64,000 bases of DNA, taken from positions 38,939 to 102,938 of the forward strand of contig NZ_WHOD01000050.1 of assembly GCF_013141765.1 (NCBI RefSeq), given 5' to 3'. A program made the position numbers and the translations under genes. Position 1 is the first letter of the stretch, and the number at the start of each line of letters is the position of its first letter. The DNA comes from Paenibacillus foliorum (GTDB taxonomy: Bacteria > Bacillota > Bacilli > Paenibacillales > NBRC-103111). Shown here in pieces: positions 43,776 through 52,873 of the stretch. A model generated the notes under the pieces. That model did not search any database, was not told where the DNA came from, and saw nothing but the letters and a program-made list of their open reading frames with translations.

Positions 43776-45080
43776 TCAAAGTGTGTAATCGTACTGTATG
43801 CCTGGTATCTCTCGGTCAAACAGTGTACGATACAGTCCTTGAATAGTTTGCAAAATACGTTCGCCTTGGATACGAAGATGAGTGTATTTGACCGCATATT
43901 GGTCGGTGTGCATCAATAAGAAGTTTTGATTGCGTATATATCCAGGCAGATCCTTCTCTCGCTGCTGCCACTGTACTAGTTTGCCGCGCAGCTGTTTGGC
44001 GGTTTCCTCAAGCTCAGTCCGACATTCCTCAAGACGCTCCTTAGTCTGCTCTTGTGCGTCCTTGCTCAGCTTGGCGCCGACTTCCTTCTTGAATTGGAAG
44101 GAATGAAGCTCATCCTCCATATCCAGCCAGCGTTTAGCGGTTTGATCATAGGTGCTTAACGGAAGCTCACGCTCCGATTCCTGCTTTAATGCATCTTGAA
44201 ACCGTTTCTGAAACATTTCCTGAATTACGGTCAAATCCTCTGGGAAATCCCACAGCATATGAGGGGTGTAAACGGTATCCCACACATTAACCGCCATGCG
44301 CCCATTTAGAGCGGCAGAAGTTTTCCATACATGTCCAATCTTACGCCAGCGGCGATCGGAGAGCACAAACTCCTTGGTCTCCATCTCTGTTTTTAGCTGA
44401 TAGACCATATAAATGAGGGATTCAGGGATGGTTACCAACTCGGCTGCTTGACGTACCGTTAGTACATCCTTTGTTGAGATTAAGGCAGGGAGCGGCTCAT
44501 TCGGAAGCTGGAACATTCGTTCATAGCTAGACATCTGCTTTAAAAAGCCGACCTCATACCGGATAAGAAAGCGATCATATAGCGCAGTTAGCTGTTCGTT
44601 TTCCTCTGGCAGCTCATTCGATGCAGCCATGAGGAATACAAGAGGCACGTTTTCCTTTTCACGGCCATTGAAGAAGATACGCTCATTTAGAATCGATAAT
44701 AGGGCATTAAGGATGGCGCTGTTAGCTTTGAAAATTTCATCCAAAAATGCAAAATCGGCCGAAGGCAAATAACCGTTTGTTTTCCGAACATACTGATCCT
44801 GCTTAAGCTGCTGTAAAGATACGGGGCCGAATAGCTCATCAGGCGTCGTGAAGCGGGTCAGTAAATAGTCGTACCATTGTCCGCCTCCGCATAGCTGAGA
44901 TACAGCTCTTGCAAGCTGGGATTTTGCCGTACCTGGAGGTCCGATTAACAATACATTCTCATTACTCATCAAGCCAAGCAGCAGAAGCCTAATCAGCTCC
45001 TCGCGCTCAAGAAAACGGCTCTCCAGCAGCTTGAAGGCCTGCTCTAATTTATTTTGTATGGTTTGAATTTCATTCATCAC
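43776..45080 (-). CDS. ravA: MoxR-type AAA+ ATPase, RavA-like
   Basis: A 434-residue AAA+ protein of the MoxR family, RavA branch. Walker A is GPPGTAKS (47-54), Walker B is FAFLDEIFK, sensor 1 lies in FLMAASNELPEE, and an arginine-finger segment is DRFLIRYEV. A C-terminal coiled coil (about 325-395) follows. RavA forms hexamers and acts with ViaA. The start (GTG at 45080, or ATG at 45077) has no clear ribosome site. The gene is divergent from the thiol peroxidase gene, with a 256-bp gap. Confidence 0.85.
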   Translation of the reverse strand: MMNEIQTIQNKLEQAFKLLESRFLEREELIRLLLLGLMSNENVLLIGPPGTAKSQLARAVSQLCGGGQWYDYLLTRFTTPDELFGPVSLQQLKQDQYVRKTNGYLPSADFAFLDEIFKANSAILNALLSILNERIFFNGREKENVPLVFLMAASNELPEENEQLTALYDRFLIRYEVGFLKQMSSYERMFQLPNEPLPALISTKDVLTVRQAAELVTIPESLIYMVYQLKTEMETKEFVLSDRRWRKIGHVWKTSAALNGRMAVNVWDTVYTPHMLWDFPEDLTVIQEMFQKRFQDALKQESERELPLSTYDQTAKRWLDMEDELHSFQFKKEVGAKLSKDAQEQTKERLEECRTELEETAKQLRGKLVQWQQREKDLPGYIRNQNFLLMHTDQYAVKYTHLRIQGERILQTIQGLYRTLFDREIPGIQYDYTL

Positions 45081-45219
45081 ATGTAATCGCGTAAGCCGGT
45101 TCTAGGATAAACCGATACGCTAACCCCCTAGTTTCAAAATGAGTAATTTTTAAAGCTATTGTATCAAAATTGGTCAGCTTATACGAATCGATGCCGTATT
45201 TTTATTCCAAACACTTCCA

Positions 45220-45228
45220 TGGTATGAT
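45220..45228 (+). promoter_or_regulatory. Candidate extended -10 promoter for the peroxidase gene
   Basis: TGgTATGAT, identical to the element at 28378, with no good -35. A gtgct/agcac dyad (45233-45249) follows. Confidence 0.4.
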
Positions 45229-45300
45229 TAAGGTGCTAAAAATCAGCACATCCTTACAGGTCCTTTTTTCTTCACAAACTCAGTTGGTGGTTACGATGGT

Positions 45301-45320
45301 AGTTTTATTCCAGCAAAACT
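45301..45320 (+). repeat. Inverted repeat before the peroxidase ribosome site
   Basis: agtttt (45301-45306) and aaaact (45315-45320), followed by ctaaggagg. It has the same end structure (gcaaaactct, then AGGAG) as the palindrome at 8714-8733. Confidence 0.45.
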
Positions 45321-45336
45321 CTAAGGAGGTTTTTTG

Positions 45337-45813
45337 ATGTCATCTATTTATGATATTTCCGTGCAAACCGCAGACGGTGGAACCAAAACCTTAAACGACT
45401 TTAAAGGGAAAGCTCTCCTGATTGTGAACGTTGCATCCAAATGCGGGTTTACCCCGCAGTATGCAGGACTGGAAAAGCTAAACCAGCAGTATAAGGACCA
45501 GGGGCTTGTCATCCTGGGAGTTCCTTGCAATGATTTTGGAGGTCAAGAGCCAGGCACATCAGAAGAAATTCAGGAGTTTTGCAGCTTGAATTATGGCGTA
45601 ACCTTTGAGGTTCTAGATAAAGTTGATATTTTGGGTGATAACAAGCATCCATTGTACAAGCTATTGACTGAACAGTCAGAGCCGCCAGGCGATGTTAAAT
45701 GGAACTTTGAGAAATTCCTGATTGCCAAAGATGGTTCAATAGCTGGACGCTTTTCGAGCAAAGTTGCGCCTGAGGATGCAGAATTAACAAATGCTATCGA
45801 GAATCTACTATAA
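45337..45813 (+). CDS. Glutathione peroxidase-family thiol peroxidase
   Basis: A 158-residue non-selenium Gpx. Cys36 (NVASKCGFTP) replaces selenocysteine; Gln70 (GGQEPG), Trp122 and Asn123 (VKWNFEKF) complete the active site. Cys82 (FCSLNYGVTF) stands where the resolving Cys of yeast Gpx3 lies, so thioredoxin or bacillithiol, not glutathione, is the likely reductant (family knowledge). ATG 45337 follows AAGGAGG (45323-45329) at normal spacing. Confidence 0.93.
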   Translation: MSSIYDISVQTADGGTKTLNDFKGKALLIVNVASKCGFTPQYAGLEKLNQQYKDQGLVILGVPCNDFGGQEPGTSEEIQEFCSLNYGVTFEVLDKVDILGDNKHPLYKLLTEQSEPPGDVKWNFEKFLIAKDGSIAGRFSSKVAPEDAELTNAIENLL

Positions 45814-45873
45814 TTGAATGTTATTATTCATTCTGGGTAAATAAATAAGTTACTAGTCACTTAAAATTAAATG

Positions 45874-45906
45874 AACCGTCCGAGGGGTAATTTTCGGGCG
45901 GTTTTA
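45874..45906 (+). terminator. Terminator of the peroxidase gene
   Basis: aaccgtccga (45874-45883) and tcgggcggtt (45894-45903) pair with one G-T, followed by T-rich sequence. Confidence 0.8.
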
Positions 45907-46077
45907 TTCATTTCCATTAGTGTCAAGCGGGTGAATATTACGATATGCCATAATTCGACATTTTACTAAATTTTAATTAAAAATTGTGGTATAATATACC
46001 AAAACATTAGTTATTGTAATCATAGCATTGTGTTAATTGGAGTTGTAACCTTGCGAAGCAGTTGGGGAGAGAGCATC

Positions 46078-47757
46078 ATGGATGAATCAGTAATGTTGGC
46101 AGCGGTTGCGTCACACCCTTTGTTTATGTTCAGTGGTGATGGTGTCATACTGCTCGACTCACAAGGAAACATACGGCAAATGAATGAAGAATCCTGCAGA
46201 TTAACAGGAGTGGAGTCTGGTTATTGGTTGAACCATTCGATCAATGAGCTGTTGGATATGCCATATAGGGATTCGTTCTCACGCCATCTTGAGGGAGCTT
46301 TACAGGGGAGATCCAGTAATATGGAAGCGGATATCCGCCATCGCGCTGGGCATACCATTCAATTAACTCTCCGGTTTATTCCAGAACAGATGGAACACTT
46401 GAATTTAGCTTATGTAGTGTTGAGGGATGTTACTGAACTTAAACGATCTGTACAGCTTATTGAGCACATGGCGTACCACGACACATTAACGGGCTTGCCT
46501 AACCGAACTATGTTTCAAATTCAACTAGCTCAAATGCTCGCTGCCGGAAATGCAAACACCGAGTCAGTCTCTTTTGCTATTTTGTTGATAGGCTTGGACC
46601 GACTCCATATTGTTAATGACTCGCTTGGACATAACTGGGGTGACCTTCTGCTTAAGCAGGTTGGAGAGCGGCTGCAGCTGATGATGGGTAGAGATCATTT
46701 GGTCAGCCGTATAGGGAACCATGAGTTTGCTGTAATATACAAACGATTTGCGGATACATCCGATATTATCGAAAAGACGAGACTGCTTCATCAGAATTTA
46801 TTGTCACCTTTTATGGTTAGAGAGAGGGAATTTGTTGTGGTAGGGAATATTGGTTTAGCTGTATTTCCAACGGATGGAACGGACATGGACAGCCTCATGA
46901 GACATGCGGCTCTTGTTCAAACAGTGGAGAAGGAAAATGGCCAAGGCATTTACCGATTGCAGCAAGATGATGTTACATCGGACTCGCTCCAGCGACTCGA
47001 GCTGGAATATGATTTGCGAAAAGCTTTGAAGCGTGATGAGTTCGAGCTCTATTATCAGCCGCAATATAATATTCAGACCAATCAGTTGATAGGCATGGAG
47101 GCGCTCATCCGGTGGCATCATCCTGAGCGAGGTATGGTTCCGCCGGGAAAATTTATACCGCTCGCCGAAGAGACGGGACTTATTGTGCCTATCGGGGATT
47201 GGGTGATTCGTACAGCCTGCTTGCAAAATAAACAATGGCAGGACGCAGGCATGCCGCCGATCACAGTCTCTGTTAATTTATCCTTGCGTCAGTTTCAAAA
47301 GCACAATTTAATCGGTGACATCGTGAAGACGCTTAAGGAAACAGGCTTAGATCCACGTTATTTGGAGCTGGAGATAACTGAGAGCATGGCGATGGATAAT
47401 ATCGAAAGGGTCATTCGTAAGCTGAATGAGCTTAAGGATTTGGGTATTCGCATATCGATGGATGATTTTGGAACAGGTTATAGCTCCTTGCAATACTTAA
47501 GAAAAATACCCATCCATAAGCTCAAAATCGACCAATCCTTTATTCGCGATATAACCCAAGACCCCGACAATGCAGCAATCGTAAGCACCATCATTGCAAT
47601 GGCGAATCATCTGAAGCTTGAGGTAGTGGCAGAAGGAGTGGAAACCTTGGAGGATTTGCGCTTTTTACTCAATAAGGATTGCCGCCATGCACAGGGGTAT
47701 TATTTCAGCAAACCTTTACCAAAAGATCAATTTGAGCAGCATTTTAGACAACAATGA
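46078..47757 (+). CDS. PAS-GGDEF-EAL protein, probable c-di-GMP phosphodiesterase
   Basis: A 559-residue cytosolic protein. A PAS domain (about 10-115) is followed by a GGDEF fold (about 130-290) whose motif reads GNHEF (IGNHEF, about 211), so synthesis is unlikely. The EAL domain (about 310-559) keeps the expected residues: EALIRW (about 340), SVNLS, LEITES, MDDFGTGYSS, LKIDQSF, VAEGVET and HAQGYYFSKP. It should hydrolyse cyclic-di-GMP. ATG 46078 is chosen because GGGGAGAG lies just upstream; the frame opens further upstream without a ribosome site. Confidence 0.93.
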   Translation: MDESVMLAAVASHPLFMFSGDGVILLDSQGNIRQMNEESCRLTGVESGYWLNHSINELLDMPYRDSFSRHLEGALQGRSSNMEADIRHRAGHTIQLTLRFIPEQMEHLNLAYVVLRDVTELKRSVQLIEHMAYHDTLTGLPNRTMFQIQLAQMLAAGNANTESVSFAILLIGLDRLHIVNDSLGHNWGDLLLKQVGERLQLMMGRDHLVSRIGNHEFAVIYKRFADTSDIIEKTRLLHQNLLSPFMVREREFVVVGNIGLAVFPTDGTDMDSLMRHAALVQTVEKENGQGIYRLQQDDVTSDSLQRLELEYDLRKALKRDEFELYYQPQYNIQTNQLIGMEALIRWHHPERGMVPPGKFIPLAEETGLIVPIGDWVIRTACLQNKQWQDAGMPPITVSVNLSLRQFQKHNLIGDIVKTLKETGLDPRYLELEITESMAMDNIERVIRKLNELKDLGIRISMDDFGTGYSSLQYLRKIPIHKLKIDQSFIRDITQDPDNAAIVSTIIAMANHLKLEVVAEGVETLEDLRFLLNKDCRHAQGYYFSKPLPKDQFEQHFRQQ

Positions 47758-47881
47758 CTGTGAATAGTTACTATTTTAGGATGTTTAGCTAACAGCCTCT
47801 TTTTCTATCGGGAAAAAAGGACTATAATAATAACGTCAATGGAGCAGCACTTTATAAGAAAGCTTCAGGAGGGATATATAT

Positions 47882-48724
47882 ATGGAAAGTATTGAACAGA
47901 AGTATGAAAAGCTAGGAGACATCCTGAAGTCAATGGACCGGGTTGTTGTTGCTTTTTCAGGCGGAGTGGACAGCGCTTTCCTGTTAAAAGCAGCGTTGGA
48001 GTTTCTGGGACCTGAGCGAGTATTGGCCATTACAGCCGATTCTGAAACCTACCCTGTAAGGGAAAAGGAAGAAGCTATCGCACTGGCGAAAGAGCTGCAA
48101 GCTCCGCATGTAGTCATTCATACCAGCGAGTTGGACATTCCGGGATATGCGGAAAATCCAACGAATCGTTGCTATTTTTGTAAAAATTCATTGTTTGATC
48201 ATTTGATTCCTATAGCCAAAGAGCGTGGCTTTGAGCATGTGATATTTGGCGCAATTGCAGATGATCTCGGAGAACACCGTCCAGGCTTGCAGGCTGCTCA
48301 TGAGCAAGGCGTTCGTGCGCCACTGCTGGAGGCTGGTATTAAAAAATCAGAAATCCGTCATTTATCTCGCCAGTTTGGGTTGAGGACATGGGATAAGCCA
48401 TCCTTTGCTTGTTTATCTTCAAGGATTCCTTATGGAGAAGCAATTACGGCTTTAAAGCTATCTATGATTGATCAAGCCGAAGATTTTCTTATTCAGTTAG
48501 GGTTCCGTCAGGTGCGTGTCCGTCAGCATGATAACTTGGCGCGGATTGAGGTTCCGGCGGCGGAATTGGCTGAAGTAATTGCTGTAGCTGAAACCATTCA
48601 TGCGAAGCTTAAAGAAATTGGATATGCTTACATCACAATGGATTTAAAGGGTTATCGTTCTGGTAGTTTGAATGAGGTTTTAAGTCCGGAGCAGCAAGCG
48701 GTTAACGCTGAAGCGGTAAAATAA
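47882..48724 (+). CDS. larE: ATP-dependent sacrificial sulfur transferase LarE
   Basis: A 280-residue PP-loop ATPase. The loop is AFSGGVDS (24-31). NRCYFCKN (about 96-101) and SFACLSSRIPYGE (Cys177) are family blocks; Cys177 corresponds to the Cys that donates sulfur to the nickel-pincer cofactor in Lactobacillus LarE (Cys176). The protein converts the carboxylates of the pyridinium precursor to thiocarboxylates in lactate racemase maturation. The genes larA, larB and larC are not nearby. AGGAGGG precedes the ATG. The 2-hydroxyacid dehydrogenase gene follows after 25 bp. Confidence 0.93.
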   Translation: MESIEQKYEKLGDILKSMDRVVVAFSGGVDSAFLLKAALEFLGPERVLAITADSETYPVREKEEAIALAKELQAPHVVIHTSELDIPGYAENPTNRCYFCKNSLFDHLIPIAKERGFEHVIFGAIADDLGEHRPGLQAAHEQGVRAPLLEAGIKKSEIRHLSRQFGLRTWDKPSFACLSSRIPYGEAITALKLSMIDQAEDFLIQLGFRQVRVRQHDNLARIEVPAAELAEVIAVAETIHAKLKEIGYAYITMDLKGYRSGSLNEVLSPEQQAVNAEAVK

Positions 48725-48749
48725 TTATTTATCAGTTGGAGGAATAGAC

Positions 48750-49739
48750 GTGTCAAGTAAACCGAAGGTTCTCATTAACCGAAAATTGCCAGAAGCTATT
48801 ATTTCTTATTTAAATGAGCATTGCGAATGTACGGTTTGGGATGGAGAAGGATTGCTTCCACGTCCTCAATTGCTGGAAATGATCAAGGATTATGAAGGCT
48901 TGTTTGTAAATAATGAGCAGATTAACGCTGAATTGTTGGAGAGAGCTCCTAAGCTGCGCGTAGTAAGCTCATCTTCCGTAGGTTATAACCATTTTCATAT
49001 TGAAGACATGAAAGCTAGAGGAGTAATCGGTACGCATACCCCCTACGTTTTGGATGATACGGTTGCGGATCTTGTGTTCTCCTTAATACTAAGCTCGGCC
49101 AGAAGAGTAGCAGAGCTGGATGCTCAAGTGAAGCAGGGCAATTGGAAGCGTGGCGCCCGTAAGGAAGATGAATGGTTCGGGATGGATGTCCACCATGCTA
49201 CGATTGGAATCATCGGTATGGGCAGGATCGGTGAAGCTATTGCCAAACGTGCGGTACATGGCTTTGATATGAATCTGGTCTATAACAACCGTAGTCGCAA
49301 GCCGGAGGCTGAGGAGCGCTATGGTGCGCAATTCCGTTCGCTAGAGGATGTGCTTAAAGAGTCCGACTTTGTCGTGCTTATGACACCACTTACTCCTGAA
49401 ACGGAGCACTACATACGCAAGGAACATTTTGAAATGATGAAGCCAACTGCATTCTTCATCAACGCTTCACGCGGCCAAACGGTTGACGAGCAAGCTATGA
49501 TTGAGGCACTGCAGAATGGAACGATTCGTGGAGCGGGTCTTGATGTTTTCGACCAGGAGCCGGTTTCTCCAGATAATCCATTGCTTAAGCTGTCCAACGT
49601 TGTTACGCTTCCGCATATCGGATCGGCTACAACAAAAACCCGCTATGACATGGCGATGCTAGCCGCACAAAACCTGGTTGGTGCATTGACTGGCGATAAA
49701 GCGTACGTCGTACAGGAATTGAAGGAATTAGTAAAGTAA
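48750..49739 (+). CDS. D-isomer-specific 2-hydroxyacid dehydrogenase
   Basis: A 329-residue NAD(P)-linked dehydrogenase of the glyoxylate/hydroxypyruvate reductase or D-lactate dehydrogenase family. The nucleotide motif is GIIGMGRIGEAIA (about 150). Catalytic Arg lies in NASRGQTVDE, Glu in FDQEPVSP and His in LPHIGSAT. The start is GTG with GGAGGAA. It lies behind larE, which suggests a common 2-hydroxyacid (lactate-like) metabolism, but the substrate is not fixed by sequence. Confidence 0.92.
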   Translation: MSSKPKVLINRKLPEAIISYLNEHCECTVWDGEGLLPRPQLLEMIKDYEGLFVNNEQINAELLERAPKLRVVSSSSVGYNHFHIEDMKARGVIGTHTPYVLDDTVADLVFSLILSSARRVAELDAQVKQGNWKRGARKEDEWFGMDVHHATIGIIGMGRIGEAIAKRAVHGFDMNLVYNNRSRKPEAEERYGAQFRSLEDVLKESDFVVLMTPLTPETEHYIRKEHFEMMKPTAFFINASRGQTVDEQAMIEALQNGTIRGAGLDVFDQEPVSPDNPLLKLSNVVTLPHIGSATTKTRYDMAMLAAQNLVGALTGDKAYVVQELKELVK

Positions 49740-49762
49740 GCCCCTCATACGTAAAATCAATT

Positions 49763-49827
49763 AAAATCCCTTTTCAGCCACAAGATAGCCCAAAACATAG
49801 GCTACTGGCAGAAGAGGGATTTTATTA
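49763..49827 (+). terminator. Terminator of the larE operon
   Basis: aaaatccct (49763-49771) pairs with agggatttt (49814-49822). Inner gcca/tggc and tagcc/ggcta arms and a T-rich tail are present. Confidence 0.85.
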
Positions 49828-49897
49828 TTTGTATCCTCTAAGTTTGTCTTACATTGAAAAGGTAATAATAGGAGTTAAAAACGATAAGGGTGAGACC

Positions 49898-51397
49898 ATG
49901 ACCAATGATACAAGTCATCCTAGACAACCTATTGGTAACCTATCCTCTCAATTGGAACAAAATCTCATTGAAGTCAAACAGGCTTTAGGTAAGAGCGGGG
50001 ATTTGATCATTAGAGAATTTACGTTTGATCCAGACTTTCGTTTTTCAGCAGCAGTTGTTTATATCGACGGGTTAACTGATCAAAAATCCATCCAACAGTT
50101 TATCCTGGAGCCTTTAATGCTTTATGACTTGTCCCGCTACTGGGCAGCCGGTGAACAAGGAGAGCTTTTGGATATTATCCACAAAGAGATACTGCTTATA
50201 GGCGATATCAAAACGGCAGGTTCTTATAAACAATTATACGAATTCATCCTATCAGGAAATGTGCTTTTGTTAGTGGATGGTATCTCATCTGCGCTATCAC
50301 TGGGATTAAGCAAATCCGAACATCGCAGTATAACTGAGCCCACCAACGAGGTGGTTATACGGGGACCGAAGGAAGCTTTTACAGAAAATATCCGGACTAA
50401 TACCTCCTTAATTCGTAAGAGGCTTAGAAATCCAAATCTTCGAATTGAGGAAAGAACTATAGGTATAGATACTCAAACTAAGCTGGCGTTGGTATATGTA
50501 GAAGGGATTATTCAAGACGAGGTGCTGGAGGAAGTCCGAGCGAGATTGGATGGTATCCATCTGGATAAAGTGCTGGATAGCAGTTATGTGGAAGAGTTCC
50601 TTGAGGAAAAGCATTACTCCCCATTTCCGAGAGTATTCAATACGGAACGGCCAGATGTGGTAGCTGCCACTTTACTGGAAGGCAGGTTCGCGATTATCGT
50701 AGACGGTACTCCGTTTGTCTTAACCGCTCCATCCTTGTTTATGGAGTATTTCCAATCATCCGATGATTATTATCAGAGATGGAATATCGCTACTTTAATA
50801 AGGGTTTTACGATATACCGGTTTATTTATCGCTCTGTTGGGACCCTCCTTATATATAGCTATTACCACCTACCAGCATGAAATGCTACCTGCAGAGCTGT
50901 TATTCAGTTTGGCTTCCCAAAGGGAGGGAGTCCCTTTTCCCGCATTTATAGAAGCCTTCTTGATGGAGGTTTCATTTGAAATTCTGCGCGAAGCGGGGCT
51001 GCGTATGCCGAGAGGCATTGGTCAGACCGTATCCATAGTTGGCACATTGGTCATTGGACAGTCCGCAGTTGAAGCTGGAATTGTATCTGGTGCTATGGTG
51101 GTCGTGGTTGCGATTACAGCAATATCTTCCTTCATTATCCCTTCCTATACATTTTCCTCCAGTGTGAGGATGCTCCGATTCTCTTTTATGTTTCTATCTG
51201 CCAGTTTCGGTCTTTATGGGATTATGGTAGGGTTATTTGCCTTAGTTCTGCACTTGAGCAGCTTGAGCTCCTTTGGGGTTCCTTATATGTCCTCCTTTGG
51301 ACCTATGATTTGGCGAAACCAACAGGACTTGCTTTATCGCGCTCCCATCAGTAGTCAGCAACAAAATACAACAGACAAGAACAAGGTACAAAGATGA
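49898..51397 (+). CDS. Spore germination receptor A subunit (GerA/GerKA type)
   Basis: A 499-residue GerA-family protein with an N-terminal soluble domain (about 1-280) carrying IQQFILEPLML and the conserved TERPDVVAATLLEGRFAI, and about five membrane helices in the C-terminal half, with the PFPAFIEAFLMEVSFEILRE segment. It is a subunit of the germinant receptor in the spore inner membrane. ATG 49898 is chosen; the frame opens at 49829 without a site. Upstream sequence tgtatc (49830) and cattgaa (49852) might be a poor sigma-G promoter. The gene order A-C-small-B matches the gerK arrangement of B. subtilis. Confidence 0.93.
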   Translation: MTNDTSHPRQPIGNLSSQLEQNLIEVKQALGKSGDLIIREFTFDPDFRFSAAVVYIDGLTDQKSIQQFILEPLMLYDLSRYWAAGEQGELLDIIHKEILLIGDIKTAGSYKQLYEFILSGNVLLLVDGISSALSLGLSKSEHRSITEPTNEVVIRGPKEAFTENIRTNTSLIRKRLRNPNLRIEERTIGIDTQTKLALVYVEGIIQDEVLEEVRARLDGIHLDKVLDSSYVEEFLEEKHYSPFPRVFNTERPDVVAATLLEGRFAIIVDGTPFVLTAPSLFMEYFQSSDDYYQRWNIATLIRVLRYTGLFIALLGPSLYIAITTYQHEMLPAELLFSLASQREGVPFPAFIEAFLMEVSFEILREAGLRMPRGIGQTVSIVGTLVIGQSAVEAGIVSGAMVVVVAITAISSFIIPSYTFSSSVRMLRFSFMFLSASFGLYGIMVGLFALVLHLSSLSSFGVPYMSSFGPMIWRNQQDLLYRAPISSQQQNTTDKNKVQR

Positions 51398-52617
51398 GAT
51401 GGCTTAGGCGGACTCTTAGTATGCTGCTGATCCTGATTACGTCAATGCTCATTTTATCTGGTTGTTGGAACCGTAGAGAATTAAATGAGTTGTCTATAGC
51501 GGTCGGGATTGGATTAGATAAAGTGGGGCCAAAATATAGGCTCAGCATACAAGTAGTGGACACGGGTGCAGTAGCTTCCAAAAAAGGTGGGGGTGGGGGG
51601 GCTCCCGTTACTTTGTATAATACTGAGGCGGACTCTATTTATGAAGCGGTCCGAAGGATGACAACTCTGTCTGCGCGCAGAATTTACCCCTCCCATCTAA
51701 GAATACTTATCATCGGTGAAGAGTTAGCGAGAGATGGAATTGCCCAAGCACTCGATCTGCTGTCAAGGGACTGGGAACTGCGTTCTGATTTCTACATGAC
51801 TGTTGCCAAGGGGGATAGGGCTGAGAACATATTGAAAGTACTAACCCCTATTGAACAAATTCCCGCTAGTAAGCTCTTCAACTCATTAAAGACGTCTGAG
51901 CGACTCTGGGCTCCAACCAAGGCCGTTCACCTTGATGACTTTATTAATGACTTTCTTAGCGATGGCCATCAGCCTGTTCTTAGCGGTATCAGAATCTTAG
52001 GGGATGCAGATAAAGGAAGTAATAAGGAAAGCTTGAATTCGGTTGTGCCAGAAGCCCGCTTGCAGTACGCCAACCTTGCTGTATTTAAGGAAGATCGATT
52101 GATTGGATGGCTGAATGAAGTGGAGAGCAAAGGATACAATTATATAACGGATAATGTTAAATCAACGGTAGGACCTATTCCCTGTCCTGAAAGTGGTGAT
52201 GGCATTATTAATATGGAAATCCTAAATTCCTCCACCAAGATAAAAGGATCCGTCAGAAATGGAAAGCCTGAAATTGATATTACAGTAAAAAATCTGGAGA
52301 ATATTGGTGAAGTGGGATGTAATTACGATATTAGTAAAGATAAGCAAATTCAGAAGCTTCAAGAACTAGCAGCAGAGACAAGTATACAAATTATGGATAC
52401 ATCTATACGAAAAGTCCAGAAAACGTATAAGTCCGATATCTTTGGCTTTGGGGATGCGATTCATCGGGCGGACAAGGAATATTGGAAAAAGAATAAAGAT
52501 CAATGGGGGCAAATTTTCCCGACCGTTGAAGTGAATTATCATGTTGAAGTAAGAATCCGAGAGATGGGAACCACGAACAATTCCTTTTTACAGGCCAAGA
52601 AGAGGGAGGAGTCATGA
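51394..52617 (+). CDS. Spore germination receptor C subunit (Ger(x)C lipoprotein)
   Basis: A 407-residue lipoprotein with signal MLLILITSMLILSGC (Cys24) followed by the family hallmark WNRRELNEL and AVGIGLDKVG. It is the membrane-anchored outer subunit of the receptor. Its ATG overlaps the stop codon of the A subunit (ATGA), which indicates translational coupling. A short Gly-rich patch (KKGGGGG) lies near residue 65. The small two-helix gene follows. Confidence 0.93.
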   Translation: MRWLRRTLSMLLILITSMLILSGCWNRRELNELSIAVGIGLDKVGPKYRLSIQVVDTGAVASKKGGGGGAPVTLYNTEADSIYEAVRRMTTLSARRIYPSHLRILIIGEELARDGIAQALDLLSRDWELRSDFYMTVAKGDRAENILKVLTPIEQIPASKLFNSLKTSERLWAPTKAVHLDDFINDFLSDGHQPVLSGIRILGDADKGSNKESLNSVVPEARLQYANLAVFKEDRLIGWLNEVESKGYNYITDNVKSTVGPIPCPESGDGIINMEILNSSTKIKGSVRNGKPEIDITVKNLENIGEVGCNYDISKDKQIQKLQELAAETSIQIMDTSIRKVQKTYKSDIFGFGDAIHRADKEYWKKNKDQWGQIFPTVEVNYHVEVRIREMGTTNNSFLQAKKREES

Positions 52618-52620
52618 CAA

Positions 52621-52860
52621 TTGACAATAACATCTCTGGTTATGGTAATTCTATTGACCATTCTGTCATTTACAGAGGTTCCATCTTTATGGAAAAAGAA
52701 GTATTGGAAAGAGGTGGGATTCCTGATCTTGGCCGTTTTGATAAGCGATGTTATTGGTATTTTACTCGGCTCCAATTATTATGTTCCCAATCCAATGAAC
52801 GGGCTAATGCTGATCCTTCAACCTGCTAAAGACTGGATGGACAAACTGTTATCCTCATAA
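52621..52860 (+). CDS. Small two-helix germination receptor D-type subunit
   Basis: A 79-residue protein with two hydrophobic helices (about 3-17 and 30-49) joined by a WKKKYWKEVG loop. It has the size and position of the small 2TM D subunits found in some Bacillus GerA-type operons, which modulate germination (family knowledge). The TTG at 52621 is chosen because AGGGAGGAG (52602-52612) precedes it; an overlapping frame starting at ATG 52614 encodes no credible protein. It lies between the C and B genes. Confidence 0.75.
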   Translation: MTITSLVMVILLTILSFTEVPSLWKKKYWKEVGFLILAVLISDVIGILLGSNYYVPNPMNGLMLILQPAKDWMDKLLSS

Positions 52861-52873
52861 AGGAGGGAAGGAT

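Noticed and set aside
43737..43776. Separate small gene between ravA and viaA
   Set aside because: Only 36 bp; it holds the viaA ribosome site and nothing else.
52614..52829. 71-codon frame overlapping the small germination gene
   Set aside because: It starts at the ATG embedded in the C-subunit stop, but its translation lacks the two membrane helices expected here.
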